Source: an uncultured Bacteroides sp. (GTDB taxonomy: Bacteria > Bacteroidota > Bacteroidia > Bacteroidales > Bacteroidaceae). Taken from it: a stretch of 43,493 nt of DNA. The DNA lies in contig CALUGY010000014.1 in the NCBI GenBank assembly GCA_944320295.1, positions 1 through 43,493 on the forward strand. The letters are read 5' to 3'. This document shows positions 18,137 to 26,301 of this stretch, piece by piece. A model generated the notes under the pieces. That model saw only the letters and a list, made by a program, of their open reading frames with translations, made no database searches and was not told the origin of the DNA. The position numbers and the translations under genes are program-made. Position 1 is the stretch's first letter, and the number at the start of each line of letters is the position of its first letter.

Positions 18137-19114
18137 TCACAACCTGTCGCCCCGCTCCGATGGTAAGAAAGGGAACACGAAGCCCAGGCACTTACTGACG
18201 CGTTCCAGATAATAATCCGTCCGACTGCCGCCCAGCAAGGACGACAACTTCCCGCAAAGTGCGGACTTGGTGGAAGCATCGGCTTTGAGGCGCACAATCT
18301 TCTTATAAAAAGCCCCACGGCGCACGCTGCGCTTATAGGGGCCGATATGCGGCAAAAGCCCCTCTATATGAGCCACCACCTCCATGTCCTCCGCTATGGA
18401 ACGGCCTGCCTTGCGTGCCTGCATGGAGGTGCTCATGAAGTGGGCGCGCGAACGGTTCAGCTTGCGATACAGCTCGATGACCTGTCCGCGCATGGCCATC
18501 TCCGTCCAGAACAACCAGTCGCCGCTGCAACGCATGGAGAGGCAAGGTGTCATGTCCACCTGCCGGGCAAGGTCGGCACGGAACAACACACCGCTCGCAT
18601 TGTATACGTAAGAGCGCCAATAGAGGTTGCGCACGATATACTCCCGCCCGTCGAACACGCCGAAACCATCTTTCCGACGCAATTGCTTCCTGCCCCAACG
18701 GTCGTAATCGGAACGGAGGGAACGGCCCTCCGCATCCACGCGCACGCATCCGGCAAAACAGAACGAAGCATCGGGATGCGATTCCATCAGAGCCACGGTG
18801 GCAGACAGGAAGTCTTTTGCGGCATAATCGTCGCTCTCGGCAATCCAAACATATTTGCCACGAGCCAGGGCAATGCCCTTCTGCCATTGAGCGAACGGGC
18901 TGCCGGAATTGACCGTATTATACTCCACATGCGACACGCGGGGATGCCGGGCATACACCTCCAATACCTCGCGGCTCTCGTCGGTAGAGGCGTCATCAAG
19001 CAGGATAAGCTCGTAATCGCCGAAGTCCTGCTGCAAGACGGACTCAATGCGCTGCCGCAAGAAGCGGGCATGGTTATAGTTGGGAATGATGACGCTGACC
19101 AATGGATGTGACAT
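18137..19114 (-). CDS. Family 2 glycosyltransferase
   Basis: This 325-aa GT-A enzyme begins SHPLVSVIIPNYNHARFLRQ and shows DDASTDESREVL and the DxD-type AESDDY, followed by a CSGDWLFW acceptor-side motif. These features are shared closely with the first half of the downstream fusion protein. It sits in a tight minus-strand run, 17 bases after the preceding GT2 and 33 before the fusion. It likely transfers a sugar onto a lipid-linked surface glycan at the inner face of the membrane. The specific sugar is unknown. Confidence 0.9.
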   Translation of the reverse strand: MSHPLVSVIIPNYNHARFLRQRIESVLQQDFGDYELILLDDASTDESREVLEVYARHPRVSHVEYNTVNSGSPFAQWQKGIALARGKYVWIAESDDYAAKDFLSATVALMESHPDASFCFAGCVRVDAEGRSLRSDYDRWGRKQLRRKDGFGVFDGREYIVRNLYWRSYVYNASGVLFRADLARQVDMTPCLSMRCSGDWLFWTEMAMRGQVIELYRKLNRSRAHFMSTSMQARKAGRSIAEDMEVVAHIEGLLPHIGPYKRSVRRGAFYKKIVRLKADASTKSALCGKLSSLLGGSRTDYYLERVSKCLGFVFPFLPSERGDRL

Positions 19115-19131
19115 AGCTTTGTGTTACGTAG

Positions 19132-20121
19132 TTAAAAACGATGTCTTTTCGATTTGAACAGACCGCGGAAAAGGCGGTAAACCCATGCATAACAGCCGGG
19201 GACATGATAAATGACACCCCGCTTCAACACCGTCGCGAAGCCCAAGCGCGACATACCCAAGGCATCGTGCTCACGCAACCGGAGCAACACCTGCTGCCTT
19301 ATGCGCTCCGTTTCCGGAGTGGCAGGAGCCAGATACAAGTGCTCCAACAGGTGAAGCCCGCGCCTCACCACCTGCACGGAGGTATCCACGGCGGGACACT
19401 CCGCACGCAGGAAAACATATTGCTCATACAGCCCCAAAAAGAAATGGTATTCCTTCATCGGATTGTAGCGGCCCTGCATGATGCTGCCCTGGCGCACGCA
19501 ATAGTGATACTTCGGCACCTCGCGGAAAGCCACCGCACGCGCCTTGGCAAAGAGGCGGCACATCACGGCAATATCCTCGAAATAGCGGCCGGGCGGAAAG
19601 GCAATGTCCTCGAACAGACTGCGGCGGTAAAGCTTGTCCACAGCGTAGTTCCTTATCCGTTTGTCTTCAGCAAGCTGGGCAAGGGCTTCGTCGCGCGAGT
19701 AGACGAACGTGCGGCCTGTAGCATGGACTGCCGCGCTGTGCCCGCCCTTGTCGCGGAAGTGCGAACAGGCGGCAATGTCGGCATCGCAACCGGCCAGCAG
19801 GGCGTACAGGCACTCATACATGTCGGCTTCTATCCAGTCATCGCCATCGACGAAACCTACGTAGTCACCCGTGGCCACGGCCAACCCCGCATTGCGGGCC
19901 ACGCTCAACCCGTCGTTGGGGCGGTGCAACACGCGCACACGCGAGTCACGCCGGGCAAAGTCGTCGCACAGCTCGGAGGAGCCGTCGGTCGAACCGTCGT
20001 CCACCACCACAATCTCCAGATTGCGGTGGGTCTGTGCACAGACCGAAGCGAGGCAACGATCCACATAGTCGCGAACGTTGTACACGGGGATGATGACGCT
20101 TATCAGGGGCAGTTTTTCCAT
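19132..20121 (-). CDS. Family 2 glycosyltransferase
   Basis: This 329-aa protein begins MEKLPLISVIIPVYNVRDYV and carries DDGSTDGSSELCDDFA, RNAGLAVATGDYVGFVDGDD (metal-binding DxD) and a positively charged C-terminus (KSKRHRF) that may contact the membrane. It is of the EpsJ/WbbL-like GT2 type rather than the subtype of its downstream neighbour. It lies 16 bases downstream of the glycerophosphotransferase-like gene in the same operon. Confidence 0.9.
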   Translation of the reverse strand: MEKLPLISVIIPVYNVRDYVDRCLASVCAQTHRNLEIVVVDDGSTDGSSELCDDFARRDSRVRVLHRPNDGLSVARNAGLAVATGDYVGFVDGDDWIEADMYECLYALLAGCDADIAACSHFRDKGGHSAAVHATGRTFVYSRDEALAQLAEDKRIRNYAVDKLYRRSLFEDIAFPPGRYFEDIAVMCRLFAKARAVAFREVPKYHYCVRQGSIMQGRYNPMKEYHFFLGLYEQYVFLRAECPAVDTSVQVVRRGLHLLEHLYLAPATPETERIRQQVLLRLREHDALGMSRLGFATVLKRGVIYHVPGCYAWVYRLFRGLFKSKRHRF

Positions 20122-20137
20122 GCGCTTTCAGCCTTTG

Positions 20138-21214
20138 TCAGAAACTGGCCGCCCATTGCCGGGGCAGGGAGATGAGGGGATAGCCGGCCTTCAGCCTCAG
20201 CTTGGCTTTGCGCAGCAGGTTCAAAGGCTTGGAGGAGGTGCGCCCTTGGGCGTACCACACGTAGTGCTCCACGGCATCGAGCACACGGGCACAACAATGC
20301 CCGTCAAGGTGTGCCTCGTGCCGGCGCACATAGTCGCGCACCTGCTCCATCAGCGCATCGGGGCGCGAGAAGGCGCGTTCCAGCGCGCCTTCCACCTCGT
20401 CGGGCGAGGTGACATTGAGCAAATGGGGGCCGGGCATGGTGTTGCGGAAGGTCACCACGGGCCTGTCGAGCAGCATGAACTCCACTATGACCGACGAGGC
20501 GTCGCACAACATCACGTCGGCACGGCTCAATAGCGAGGCATCCACCACGCCGCCTTCATGAAACGTCACGTTGGGACACTCCTCCGCCAAGGCTCTGTAG
20601 CGTGCCAACGTCTCGCCGTCACGAAACTTGGGGTGGAAGGATATAATCCAATCCCAACGGCCCGTACGGGCCAGGCGGGCTATGGTGTCGTATAGCTGGG
20701 GAGCCGATGTGATGCTCTTGGTGAACGTGGAGGAGTAGAACACCGTGGGCCTGCTGCCCGACGGCCGTACAGCCGGGAGGCGTACATAGTCGTCTGTCTT
20801 GCACCAGCCCGTCTCGTACACGCGGAAGAAGCCGTGCTTCTCCGCCAGTTGGCGGAACGTCGACGTGCTGCTCTCGCCCTGCGTGCAATAGATGTCAAAC
20901 CAGCCCCGGATGGAGAAGTGGTCGTCCCTGCCGTCGCCCCGCTTGTTGATGGGGTAGCCGTGGAAAAGGCACACCTTGACGCCGGGGAAAAAGTCGTAGA
21001 TGTAGTTTCCGGGCGCAAAAACCGCAGCGGGAGCATAGTCCATCACGGCTTGCACGGACTTCAGGTGCCGCTCACCATCTTCGAGCATCAGCGGGCAGCC
21101 CGGCTCCACATACCACGCCACCTCATCGCCGCGACGGCATATCTCGCGCTGCAACGGCCTGAGAATGGGGTATGAATAGGCCACGGACACAAAAAACAAG
21201 TAACGCTTCTTCAT
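20138..21214 (-). CDS. CDP-glycerol glycerophosphotransferase family protein
   Basis: Placed at the ATG 21212-21214 (MKKRYLFFVSVAYSYPILRP), this is 358 aa. A longer in-frame extension upstream is low-complexity and is rejected. The C-terminal two-thirds match the GT-B glycerophosphotransferase (TagB/TagF-like) pattern: LFHGYPINKRG, FYSSTFTKS, ISFHPKF, ADVMLCDASSVIVEFMLLDRPVV. In Gram-positives these enzymes build teichoic acids. In Bacteroidales, homologues sit in LPS and capsule loci and may add glycerol-phosphate or another polyol-phosphate. It is the first gene of the minus-strand glycan run ending at the GT2-GT4 fusion. Confidence 0.8.
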   Translation of the reverse strand: MKKRYLFFVSVAYSYPILRPLQREICRRGDEVAWYVEPGCPLMLEDGERHLKSVQAVMDYAPAAVFAPGNYIYDFFPGVKVCLFHGYPINKRGDGRDDHFSIRGWFDIYCTQGESSTSTFRQLAEKHGFFRVYETGWCKTDDYVRLPAVRPSGSRPTVFYSSTFTKSITSAPQLYDTIARLARTGRWDWIISFHPKFRDGETLARYRALAEECPNVTFHEGGVVDASLLSRADVMLCDASSVIVEFMLLDRPVVTFRNTMPGPHLLNVTSPDEVEGALERAFSRPDALMEQVRDYVRRHEAHLDGHCCARVLDAVEHYVWYAQGRTSSKPLNLLRKAKLRLKAGYPLISLPRQWAASF

Positions 21215-21402
21215 AAACGATAATCCTGAAATACTCTTAATCCTATCAAAGACTGCATCGGAGTCTTTCTTGTTCCATCCTTTAAAATGGCAGGAAAGAC
21301 GGAATACTGCACGGGGCAGGAAAAGAAAAAGGGAAAGGGAAGCCCCAACCCTGTCCCCTCCCACAGAGAGAAGGGAAAAGGGGGGTATTCAGGGCGTTTA
21401 AG

Positions 21403-21482
21403 CGCAACACGTCGCGAGCAAACGCGCAACATGTTGCGAGCACGGACGCAACATGTTCGGAGCACGCCCGCAACGCGTTGCG
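21403..21482. repeat. Palindrome array A3 (22-bp period), divergent gap
   Basis: Cores start at 21405 (CAACACGTCG), 21427 (CAACATGTTG), 21449 (CAACATGTTC) and 21471 (CAACGCGTTG), exactly 22 bases apart. The gap 21215-21589 is divergent, between the glycerophosphotransferase-like and DUF4254 genes. The array ends 57 bases before the DUF4254 -7 element. The rest of the gap is a purine-rich stretch (21310-21390) in which I see nothing else. Confidence 0.92.
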
Positions 21483-21513
21483 AGGAAACGCGGAAAATAT
21501 CTCGCGTGAAAGT

Positions 21514-21545
21514 GTTGCAGAAGCAGAAAACTTTCCTTAGCTTTG
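21514..21545 (+). promoter_or_regulatory. Promoter of the DUF4254-GT9-kinase operon
   Basis: GTTG (21514-21517) and TAGCTTTG (21538-21545) are spaced 20 bases apart, matching the Bacteroidetes -33/-7 arrangement. Transcription should start near 21552. That leaves almost no leader for an ATG at 21560 and favours the start at 21590. Confidence 0.7.
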
Positions 21546-21589
21546 TGTTAATAATCGCAATGGAAACATCAATCCCAACAAGAACCGTT

Positions 21590-22195
21590 ATGGACTTTAC
21601 AGCACTTTGCAACAGCATCTTCGGCCGTGCCATCGCCGACTACCACAAGGCCGACCACGTGGACACGCCCATCTTCAACCCCTATCCCCCGCAGGACATA
21701 GAGGCATACTTATACCTCAAGAACTGGATAGACACCGTGCAATGGCATCTGGAAGACATCATACGCGACCCGGCCATCGACCCCGTGGAAGCCTTGGCCA
21801 TCAAGCGCAGGATAGACAAGTCCAACCAAGACCGTACCGACCTGGTGGAGCGCATCGACAGCTACTTCTTAGATAAATATAAAGAGGTGAAGCCGTTGCC
21901 CGGCGCCACCATCAACACCGAAAGCCCGGCCTGGGCCATAGACCGCCTCTCCATCCTCGCGCTGAAGATTTACCACATGCAGCAGGAGGCCGCACGCTCG
22001 GACTGCGAGCCGGAACACCGCGCCCGCTGCCAGGAGAAGCTCCGCGTGCTGACGGAGCAACAGGCCGACCTCTCCACGGCCATCGGCCAGCTGCTGGACG
22101 ACATCGCGGCGGGGCGCAAGTACATGAAGGTGTACAAGCAGATGAAAATGTACAACGACCCCTCGCTGAACCCCATACTCTACGGAAAGAAATGA
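21590..22195 (+). CDS. DUF4254 domain protein
   Basis: This 201-aa soluble protein is mostly helical. The start at 21590 (MDFTALCNSIFGRAIADYHK) matches how the family begins. An ATG at 21560 is also in frame but lies about 8 bases from the inferred transcription start. Conserved-looking segments are YLYLKNWIDTVQWHLEDIIR and RRIDKSNQDRTDLVE. The family has no established function, but in Bacteroidales it sits directly upstream of a family 9 glycosyltransferase, as here with a 4-base ATGA overlap. A role in LPS core assembly is inferred from that context only. Confidence 0.85.
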   Translation: MDFTALCNSIFGRAIADYHKADHVDTPIFNPYPPQDIEAYLYLKNWIDTVQWHLEDIIRDPAIDPVEALAIKRRIDKSNQDRTDLVERIDSYFLDKYKEVKPLPGATINTESPAWAIDRLSILALKIYHMQQEAARSDCEPEHRARCQEKLRVLTEQQADLSTAIGQLLDDIAAGRKYMKVYKQMKMYNDPSLNPILYGKK

Positions 22196-23238
22196 GGGTG
22201 CTGGTCACACGGCTTTCAGCATTGGGCGACGTGGCCATGACCGTGCCCGTGGTCTGTTCGGCCGCACGCCAATATCCGGACACGGAATTCTACGTGCTGA
22301 GCCGCCCGGCCATGCGTCCGCTCTTTGCCCACATGCCTGGCAACGTGTGCTTCGTCGAGGCGGACACCAGCCATGGGCTTCGCGGGCTTTGGCAGACGTT
22401 CCTCCGCCTGAAGCCGCTGAAGTTCACCCGTGTCATCGACTTGCATGACGTGTTGCGCACCAAGGTGTTGCGCACGCTTTTCCGGCTCACCGGAATAAAG
22501 ATCGCCCACATAGACAAAGGCCGCTTCGGACGCAAGGCGCTGACACGCGCAAAGCACAAGGTGCTACGGCCGCTGCCCACCTCGTTCCAACGCTACGAGG
22601 ACACGTTCCGCAGGGCGGGGCTTCCCGTGCACGTTTCGTTCCGCTCCATCTATGGCTCGGGACAGGGCGACGCCGCGCTCTTTGCCCACGTCACCGGACA
22701 GCCCGGCGACAGCAAGCATTGGATAGGACTCGCTCCCTTTGCCGCCCACGAGGGGAAGAAGCTGCCCTTCGGCACGGTGCAAGCCCTGGTGCGGCAGCTT
22801 GCCGCCCGGACGGACTGCCGTCTCTTCCTGTTCGGCGGGGGAAAAGAAGAAGCTGCCCTGTTGGCACAGTTGGCGGACGGACTGCCCAACGTGCTCCCCT
22901 TGGCGGGCAAGCTGACGCTGGAGCAGGAGCTTGCCCTCATCAGCCGGTTGGACGCGATGGTTTCCATGGACTCGGCCAACATGCATCTGGCATCGCTTGT
23001 GGCCACACCCGTGGTATCCGTCTGGGGAGCCACGCACCCCTATGCCGGTTTCATGGGATGGGGTCAAAGCCCGGCCCATGCCGTACAGGCCGACTTGCCG
23101 TGCCGTCCGTGCTCCATCTTCGGCAACAAGCCCTGCCTGCGCGGCGACTACGCCTGCCTGGCAGCCATCACGCCGGAGCAAATCATCGAACAAATAGACC
23201 GAATAATCCGCAGCAGCAAGAAAGCCCATGAAGACTAA
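22192..23238 (+). CDS. Family 9 glycosyltransferase (heptosyltransferase-like)
   Basis: This 348-aa GT-B protein begins MRVLVTRLSALGDVAMTVPV, the signature N-terminus of ADP-heptose:LPS heptosyltransferases. The C-terminal half has LFLFGGGKEE, the donor-site segment MVSMDSANMHLASLVATPVV and VWGATHPYAGFMGWGQ. It probably adds a sugar to the LPS inner core in the cytoplasm. Bacteroidales may use a different donor sugar, so heptose is an assumption. It overlaps DUF4254 by 4 bases and the kinase-like gene by 11, so the three are translationally coupled. Confidence 0.9.
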   Translation: MRVLVTRLSALGDVAMTVPVVCSAARQYPDTEFYVLSRPAMRPLFAHMPGNVCFVEADTSHGLRGLWQTFLRLKPLKFTRVIDLHDVLRTKVLRTLFRLTGIKIAHIDKGRFGRKALTRAKHKVLRPLPTSFQRYEDTFRRAGLPVHVSFRSIYGSGQGDAALFAHVTGQPGDSKHWIGLAPFAAHEGKKLPFGTVQALVRQLAARTDCRLFLFGGGKEEAALLAQLADGLPNVLPLAGKLTLEQELALISRLDAMVSMDSANMHLASLVATPVVSVWGATHPYAGFMGWGQSPAHAVQADLPCRPCSIFGNKPCLRGDYACLAAITPEQIIEQIDRIIRSSKKAHED

Positions 23239-23983
23239 CAGGAAAGTCGTCGTCCACCCCTCTTACCGTGCCTTCGAGGCGTTGGCCGCCTCCGTGCCCG
23301 ACCGTTTCGACTCTGAAGGAGAGACGCTCCACGCGGGCCGCAACACCGTGAAACGGTTCCGCACGACGCAGGCGGACTGGGTGGTGAAACGCTACAAAAC
23401 GCCCAACTTGGCCCAACGCATCGCCTACTCGTTCTTCAAGAAGAGCAAGGCCGAGCGCGCGTACCTCTACGCGGCACGTATGCAAGAGCGGGGCATAGAC
23501 ACTCCCACGGGCATAGCCTACATAGAGGAGAAAAGGGACGGACTGTTGCGCGACAGTTACTTCATCTCCACCGTGTGCCACGACAAGCCGCTCTACCCCG
23601 TCCTGGTGGAGACACCGGACTACGACCGGACATTGGCCCGGCAAGTGGCCGCCTTCGTGGCCACGATGCACCAACGGGGCGTGCTGCATGGCGATACCAA
23701 CCTGAACAACATACTCTACCACACGGACGCGGACGGCCAGGCCCGCTTCACCGTCATCGACACGAACCGCTCGCACTTTTGCAACACACCGTCCCAATCC
23801 GCGTGCCTGCACAACCTGAAACGCCTGACGCACCGGAGAGACCTCTTGCAATACATCATAGAAGAATACGCCGCCCTGCGCGGATGGGAACCGGCCACCT
23901 GCGTAAGCATCGTGATGAGGGCTTTGGAGAAATTCGAGAAGCGCAGGGCCTTGCGCCGCCGCCTGCTGAAGTGGCGGTACTGA
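23228..23983 (+). CDS. LPS-kinase-like protein (Kdo/WaaP family)
   Basis: This 251-aa protein has a compact eukaryotic-like kinase fold. The lysine region is VVKRYK, the catalytic loop LHGDTNLNNILYH (Asp and Asn in place), and the metal-binding motif appears as VIDTNRS, with DTN where typical kinases have DFG. Such proteins phosphorylate inner-core LPS sugars. The start overlaps the GT9 gene by 11 bases, and the gene ends 9 bases from the convergent GT4 stop. The C-terminus is strongly basic (KFEKRRALRRRLLKWRY), which may anchor it to membrane phospholipid. Confidence 0.85.
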   Translation: MKTNRKVVVHPSYRAFEALAASVPDRFDSEGETLHAGRNTVKRFRTTQADWVVKRYKTPNLAQRIAYSFFKKSKAERAYLYAARMQERGIDTPTGIAYIEEKRDGLLRDSYFISTVCHDKPLYPVLVETPDYDRTLARQVAAFVATMHQRGVLHGDTNLNNILYHTDADGQARFTVIDTNRSHFCNTPSQSACLHNLKRLTHRRDLLQYIIEEYAALRGWEPATCVSIVMRALEKFEKRRALRRRLLKWRY

Positions 23984-23992
23984 CCCCAGCAA

Positions 23993-25069
23993 TCAACGTT
24001 TGCGGGCCACGGCAAGAAACAACTGCTCGAACTTGCGGGCGTATGCCTCCATGCCATAGTCGCGGATGATGCGCTCGCGCGAAGCCTTGCCCATCTGCTT
24101 ACGAAGCGCGTCGTCCTGCATCAGGCGGTGCAGCACGGCGGCCAGGGCTTCCGGGTCGCGAGGCGGAAAGAGAAGGCCCGTCACGCCGTCCACCACCAAG
24201 TCGCGTGCACCGGGAATGTCGCTCACGGCACAAGGCACACCGCAGGCCATGGCCTCGCGCACCACGCGGGGCGACGCGTCGCGCGACGAAGGCAGCACGA
24301 ACACATCCTGCAACGGCAAATAGTGCAACAGTTCCTCCCTCGGCATGCGGCCCAGGAAGTGTATGCGCCCGGCGGCAGGCCCCGATTGCGCACGCTCCCA
24401 GTCGGCCTCGTCGTAGTCGCCGATGAAGATGAGGTGCACACGGGCATCATCCAGCCGGTGCATGGCATCCACCAAGTATGACAATCCCTTGAACGGCCGT
24501 CCCTTACAGCTGCCCACATAGATGCACGTCTTGGCATCGGCAGGCAAACCTTCAATCTGTTTGGGGGCGCGGCAGGCCTCGTCCACCCAATGCACGTCGA
24601 AGGGTTTGACGTTGACCGAGAGCTTGCGCGGGGCAATGAAGCGCGAAAGGTAGTCGCGTATGTCATCTGTCTCGCACACCAGGTGCACCACGCGCGGGTT
24701 CAGCACGCCCAAGTAGTAAGTGGGGTCGGTGCGGCGCACCTTGGCCTGCGTGCCCCGGTAGGCGATGTTTTTCGCCTTGGTGCCCAAGGAAGCGAACAGC
24801 GCGTTGGACAAGCCGGAACTGCCTGGCGAGAACACCAAGTCTATGTGGTAACGGCGGATGTGGCCGCGCAGGGCCTTGATTACGCCCCATTGGAACTTGG
24901 ATGTGATGGGCGGCACGGCGAGCGGCGTGCAGCGTCCGCCCACCATGGCACGCTCCTCGTCGGAAGAGACGGCCACGTAGACGTTGAACTCAGGGTTTTG
25001 TGAGACACGCGCCAGCATGTCGTAGCCGGCGATGTCCAGTTCGCGGCAGGTGGCTAAGAGGTTTATCAT
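23993..25069 (-). CDS. Family 4 glycosyltransferase
   Basis: This 358-aa GT-B enzyme has a short N-terminal acceptor domain (MINLLATCRELDIAGYDML). Its C-terminal donor domain has YVGSCKGRPFKGLSYLVDA, the phosphate-binding region LPSSRDASPRVVREAMACG and a VDGVTGLLFPPRDPEALAAV tail. The usual E-x7-E motif appears here as the D..P.VVREAMACG variant. It is transcribed alone on the minus strand, convergent with the LPS-kinase-like gene and divergent from the DUF5672 gene. A role in the same LPS core is inferred from position. Confidence 0.88.
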   Translation of the reverse strand: MINLLATCRELDIAGYDMLARVSQNPEFNVYVAVSSDEERAMVGGRCTPLAVPPITSKFQWGVIKALRGHIRRYHIDLVFSPGSSGLSNALFASLGTKAKNIAYRGTQAKVRRTDPTYYLGVLNPRVVHLVCETDDIRDYLSRFIAPRKLSVNVKPFDVHWVDEACRAPKQIEGLPADAKTCIYVGSCKGRPFKGLSYLVDAMHRLDDARVHLIFIGDYDEADWERAQSGPAAGRIHFLGRMPREELLHYLPLQDVFVLPSSRDASPRVVREAMACGVPCAVSDIPGARDLVVDGVTGLLFPPRDPEALAAVLHRLMQDDALRKQMGKASRERIIRDYGMEAYARKFEQLFLAVARKR

Positions 25070-25188
25070 ACGCAGAAGTCCGTTTGGTTGGTATTGTTCA
25101 TTTTATTGGTTCGAATCAGGCTCGTTGTCCCACACGTAAAAGCGACAGATACACAGCGCATTACACATTCATCTATCGGGGCCGCAAG

Positions 25189-25268
25189 CGCAACGCGTTG
25201 CGAGCGTGCCCGCAACGTGTTCCGTCCGCGCTCGCGACATGTTCGGAGCAAGGACGCAACATGTTCGG
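25189..25268. repeat. Palindrome array A4 (22-bp period), divergent gap
   Basis: Cores start at 25191 (CAACGCGTTG), 25213 (CAACGTGTTC), 25235 (CGACATGTTC) and 25257 (CAACATGTTC), each 22 bases apart. It lies in the divergent 25070-25532 gap between a GT4 and a DUF5672 gene, far (over 200 bases) from the downstream -7. The linker after the second core reads cgtccgcgctcg, the reverse-complement style of the usual linker, so linkers occur in both orientations. Confidence 0.92.
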
Positions 25269-25459
25269 AGCAACACGCCTATATATGAGCAAAATACATG
25301 CAGCATTCTTTATGCCGGATTCACATTTGTTCATATGGTACGGCAAAAATAAAAAATGTAGAAACAATATCCATCAAAAGCAGGCGTTATTTTCGCATGG
25401 CGGCCCGACGGCATACACAGGGAAATGCCACTTGACGTAAAAAATCTTTCCTTTCCGCT

Positions 25460-25490
25460 TGACACAATGTCGCTAAATGCTTACATTTGT
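25460..25490 (+). promoter_or_regulatory. Promoter of the DUF5672 gene
   Basis: TTG (25460-25462, within TTGACA) and TACATTTG (25483-25490) are 20 bases apart. Transcription would start near 25497, giving a leader of about 35 bases to the ATG at 25533. The remaining sequence 25270-25459 shows nothing recognisable. Confidence 0.75.
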
Positions 25491-25532
25491 CCCGATTAAC
25501 AGCCTATCGGGCCTCATTTGGAACAAACAGAC

Positions 25533-26300
25533 ATGAACTCCCTCACTCCCGTCAAGGTGGTGGTGCCCATATACCGCACGACGCTCAATGCCTGCGAACG
25601 CATCTCGCTGGAACAGGTCTGCCGCGTCTTGCAGGGTTATCCGCTGGTCTTCGTCAAGCCGGAGAGCCTGGACTTGTCTGCCATCCAGAAAGAGTTTCCC
25701 CTGTTCGGCACGGAGAGCTTTGCCGACGAATACTTCCGCGGCATAGAGGGCTACAACCGCCTGATGCTGTCGCCCGGTTTCTACCGACGTTTTGCCGACG
25801 CGGACTATGTGCTCATCTGCCAGCTGGACGCTTATATCTTCCGCGACGAGCTGGCTGCTTGGTGCGCCAAGGGATACGACTACGTCGGTGCGCCGTGGCT
25901 GGTGCGCCCCATCTACAAGCATCCGCTGATGAAGCTCTTCCGCCACCTGTGGCGCGACGCGCGCACCAAGGCCACCGACTTCAAGGTGGGCAACGGAGGA
26001 CTGTCATTGCGCCGCGTGGCCAAACACATAGAGGCCACGGAACGGCTGGAGACCGCCATTGCCGACTACCTGTCCCACCCCGGCAAACACTTCTACAACG
26101 AGGACGTGTTCTTCTCCATCGAGGTGAACCGGCACGGAATGGATTTCAAGTACCCGGACTACATGGAGGCCCTGCAATTCAGTTTCGACAAATATCCCGC
26201 CCTGTGCTATGAGCTGAATGGCGGCAAGCTGCCCTTCGGTTGCCACTCGTGGTACAAGAAGCGGATGAAGAAGTTCTGGTTCCCCATCATCAACCCGTGA
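25533..26300 (+). CDS. DUF5672 family putative glycosyltransferase
   Basis: This 255-aa protein begins MNSLTPVKVVVPIYRTTLNA. A TTG five codons upstream is in frame but unlikely. DUF5672 proteins are predicted GT-A-like sugar transferases. Visible motifs are VLICQLDAYIFRDEL (an aspartate-containing segment that may bind metal), YDYVGAPWLVRP, VGNGGLSLRRVAKHIEATER and FYNEDVFFSIEV. These match the pattern of enzymes that modify surface glycans. One base separates its stop from the next ATG, so the two genes are coupled. Confidence 0.82.
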   Translation: MNSLTPVKVVVPIYRTTLNACERISLEQVCRVLQGYPLVFVKPESLDLSAIQKEFPLFGTESFADEYFRGIEGYNRLMLSPGFYRRFADADYVLICQLDAYIFRDELAAWCAKGYDYVGAPWLVRPIYKHPLMKLFRHLWRDARTKATDFKVGNGGLSLRRVAKHIEATERLETAIADYLSHPGKHFYNEDVFFSIEVNRHGMDFKYPDYMEALQFSFDKYPALCYELNGGKLPFGCHSWYKKRMKKFWFPIINP

Positions 26301-26301
26301 C

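Noticed and set aside
25105-25125. tRNA T-arm-like GGTTCGAATC upstream of the GT4 gene
   Set aside because: No acceptor, D-arm or anticodon arm can be drawn around it and no terminator follows, so it looks like chance.
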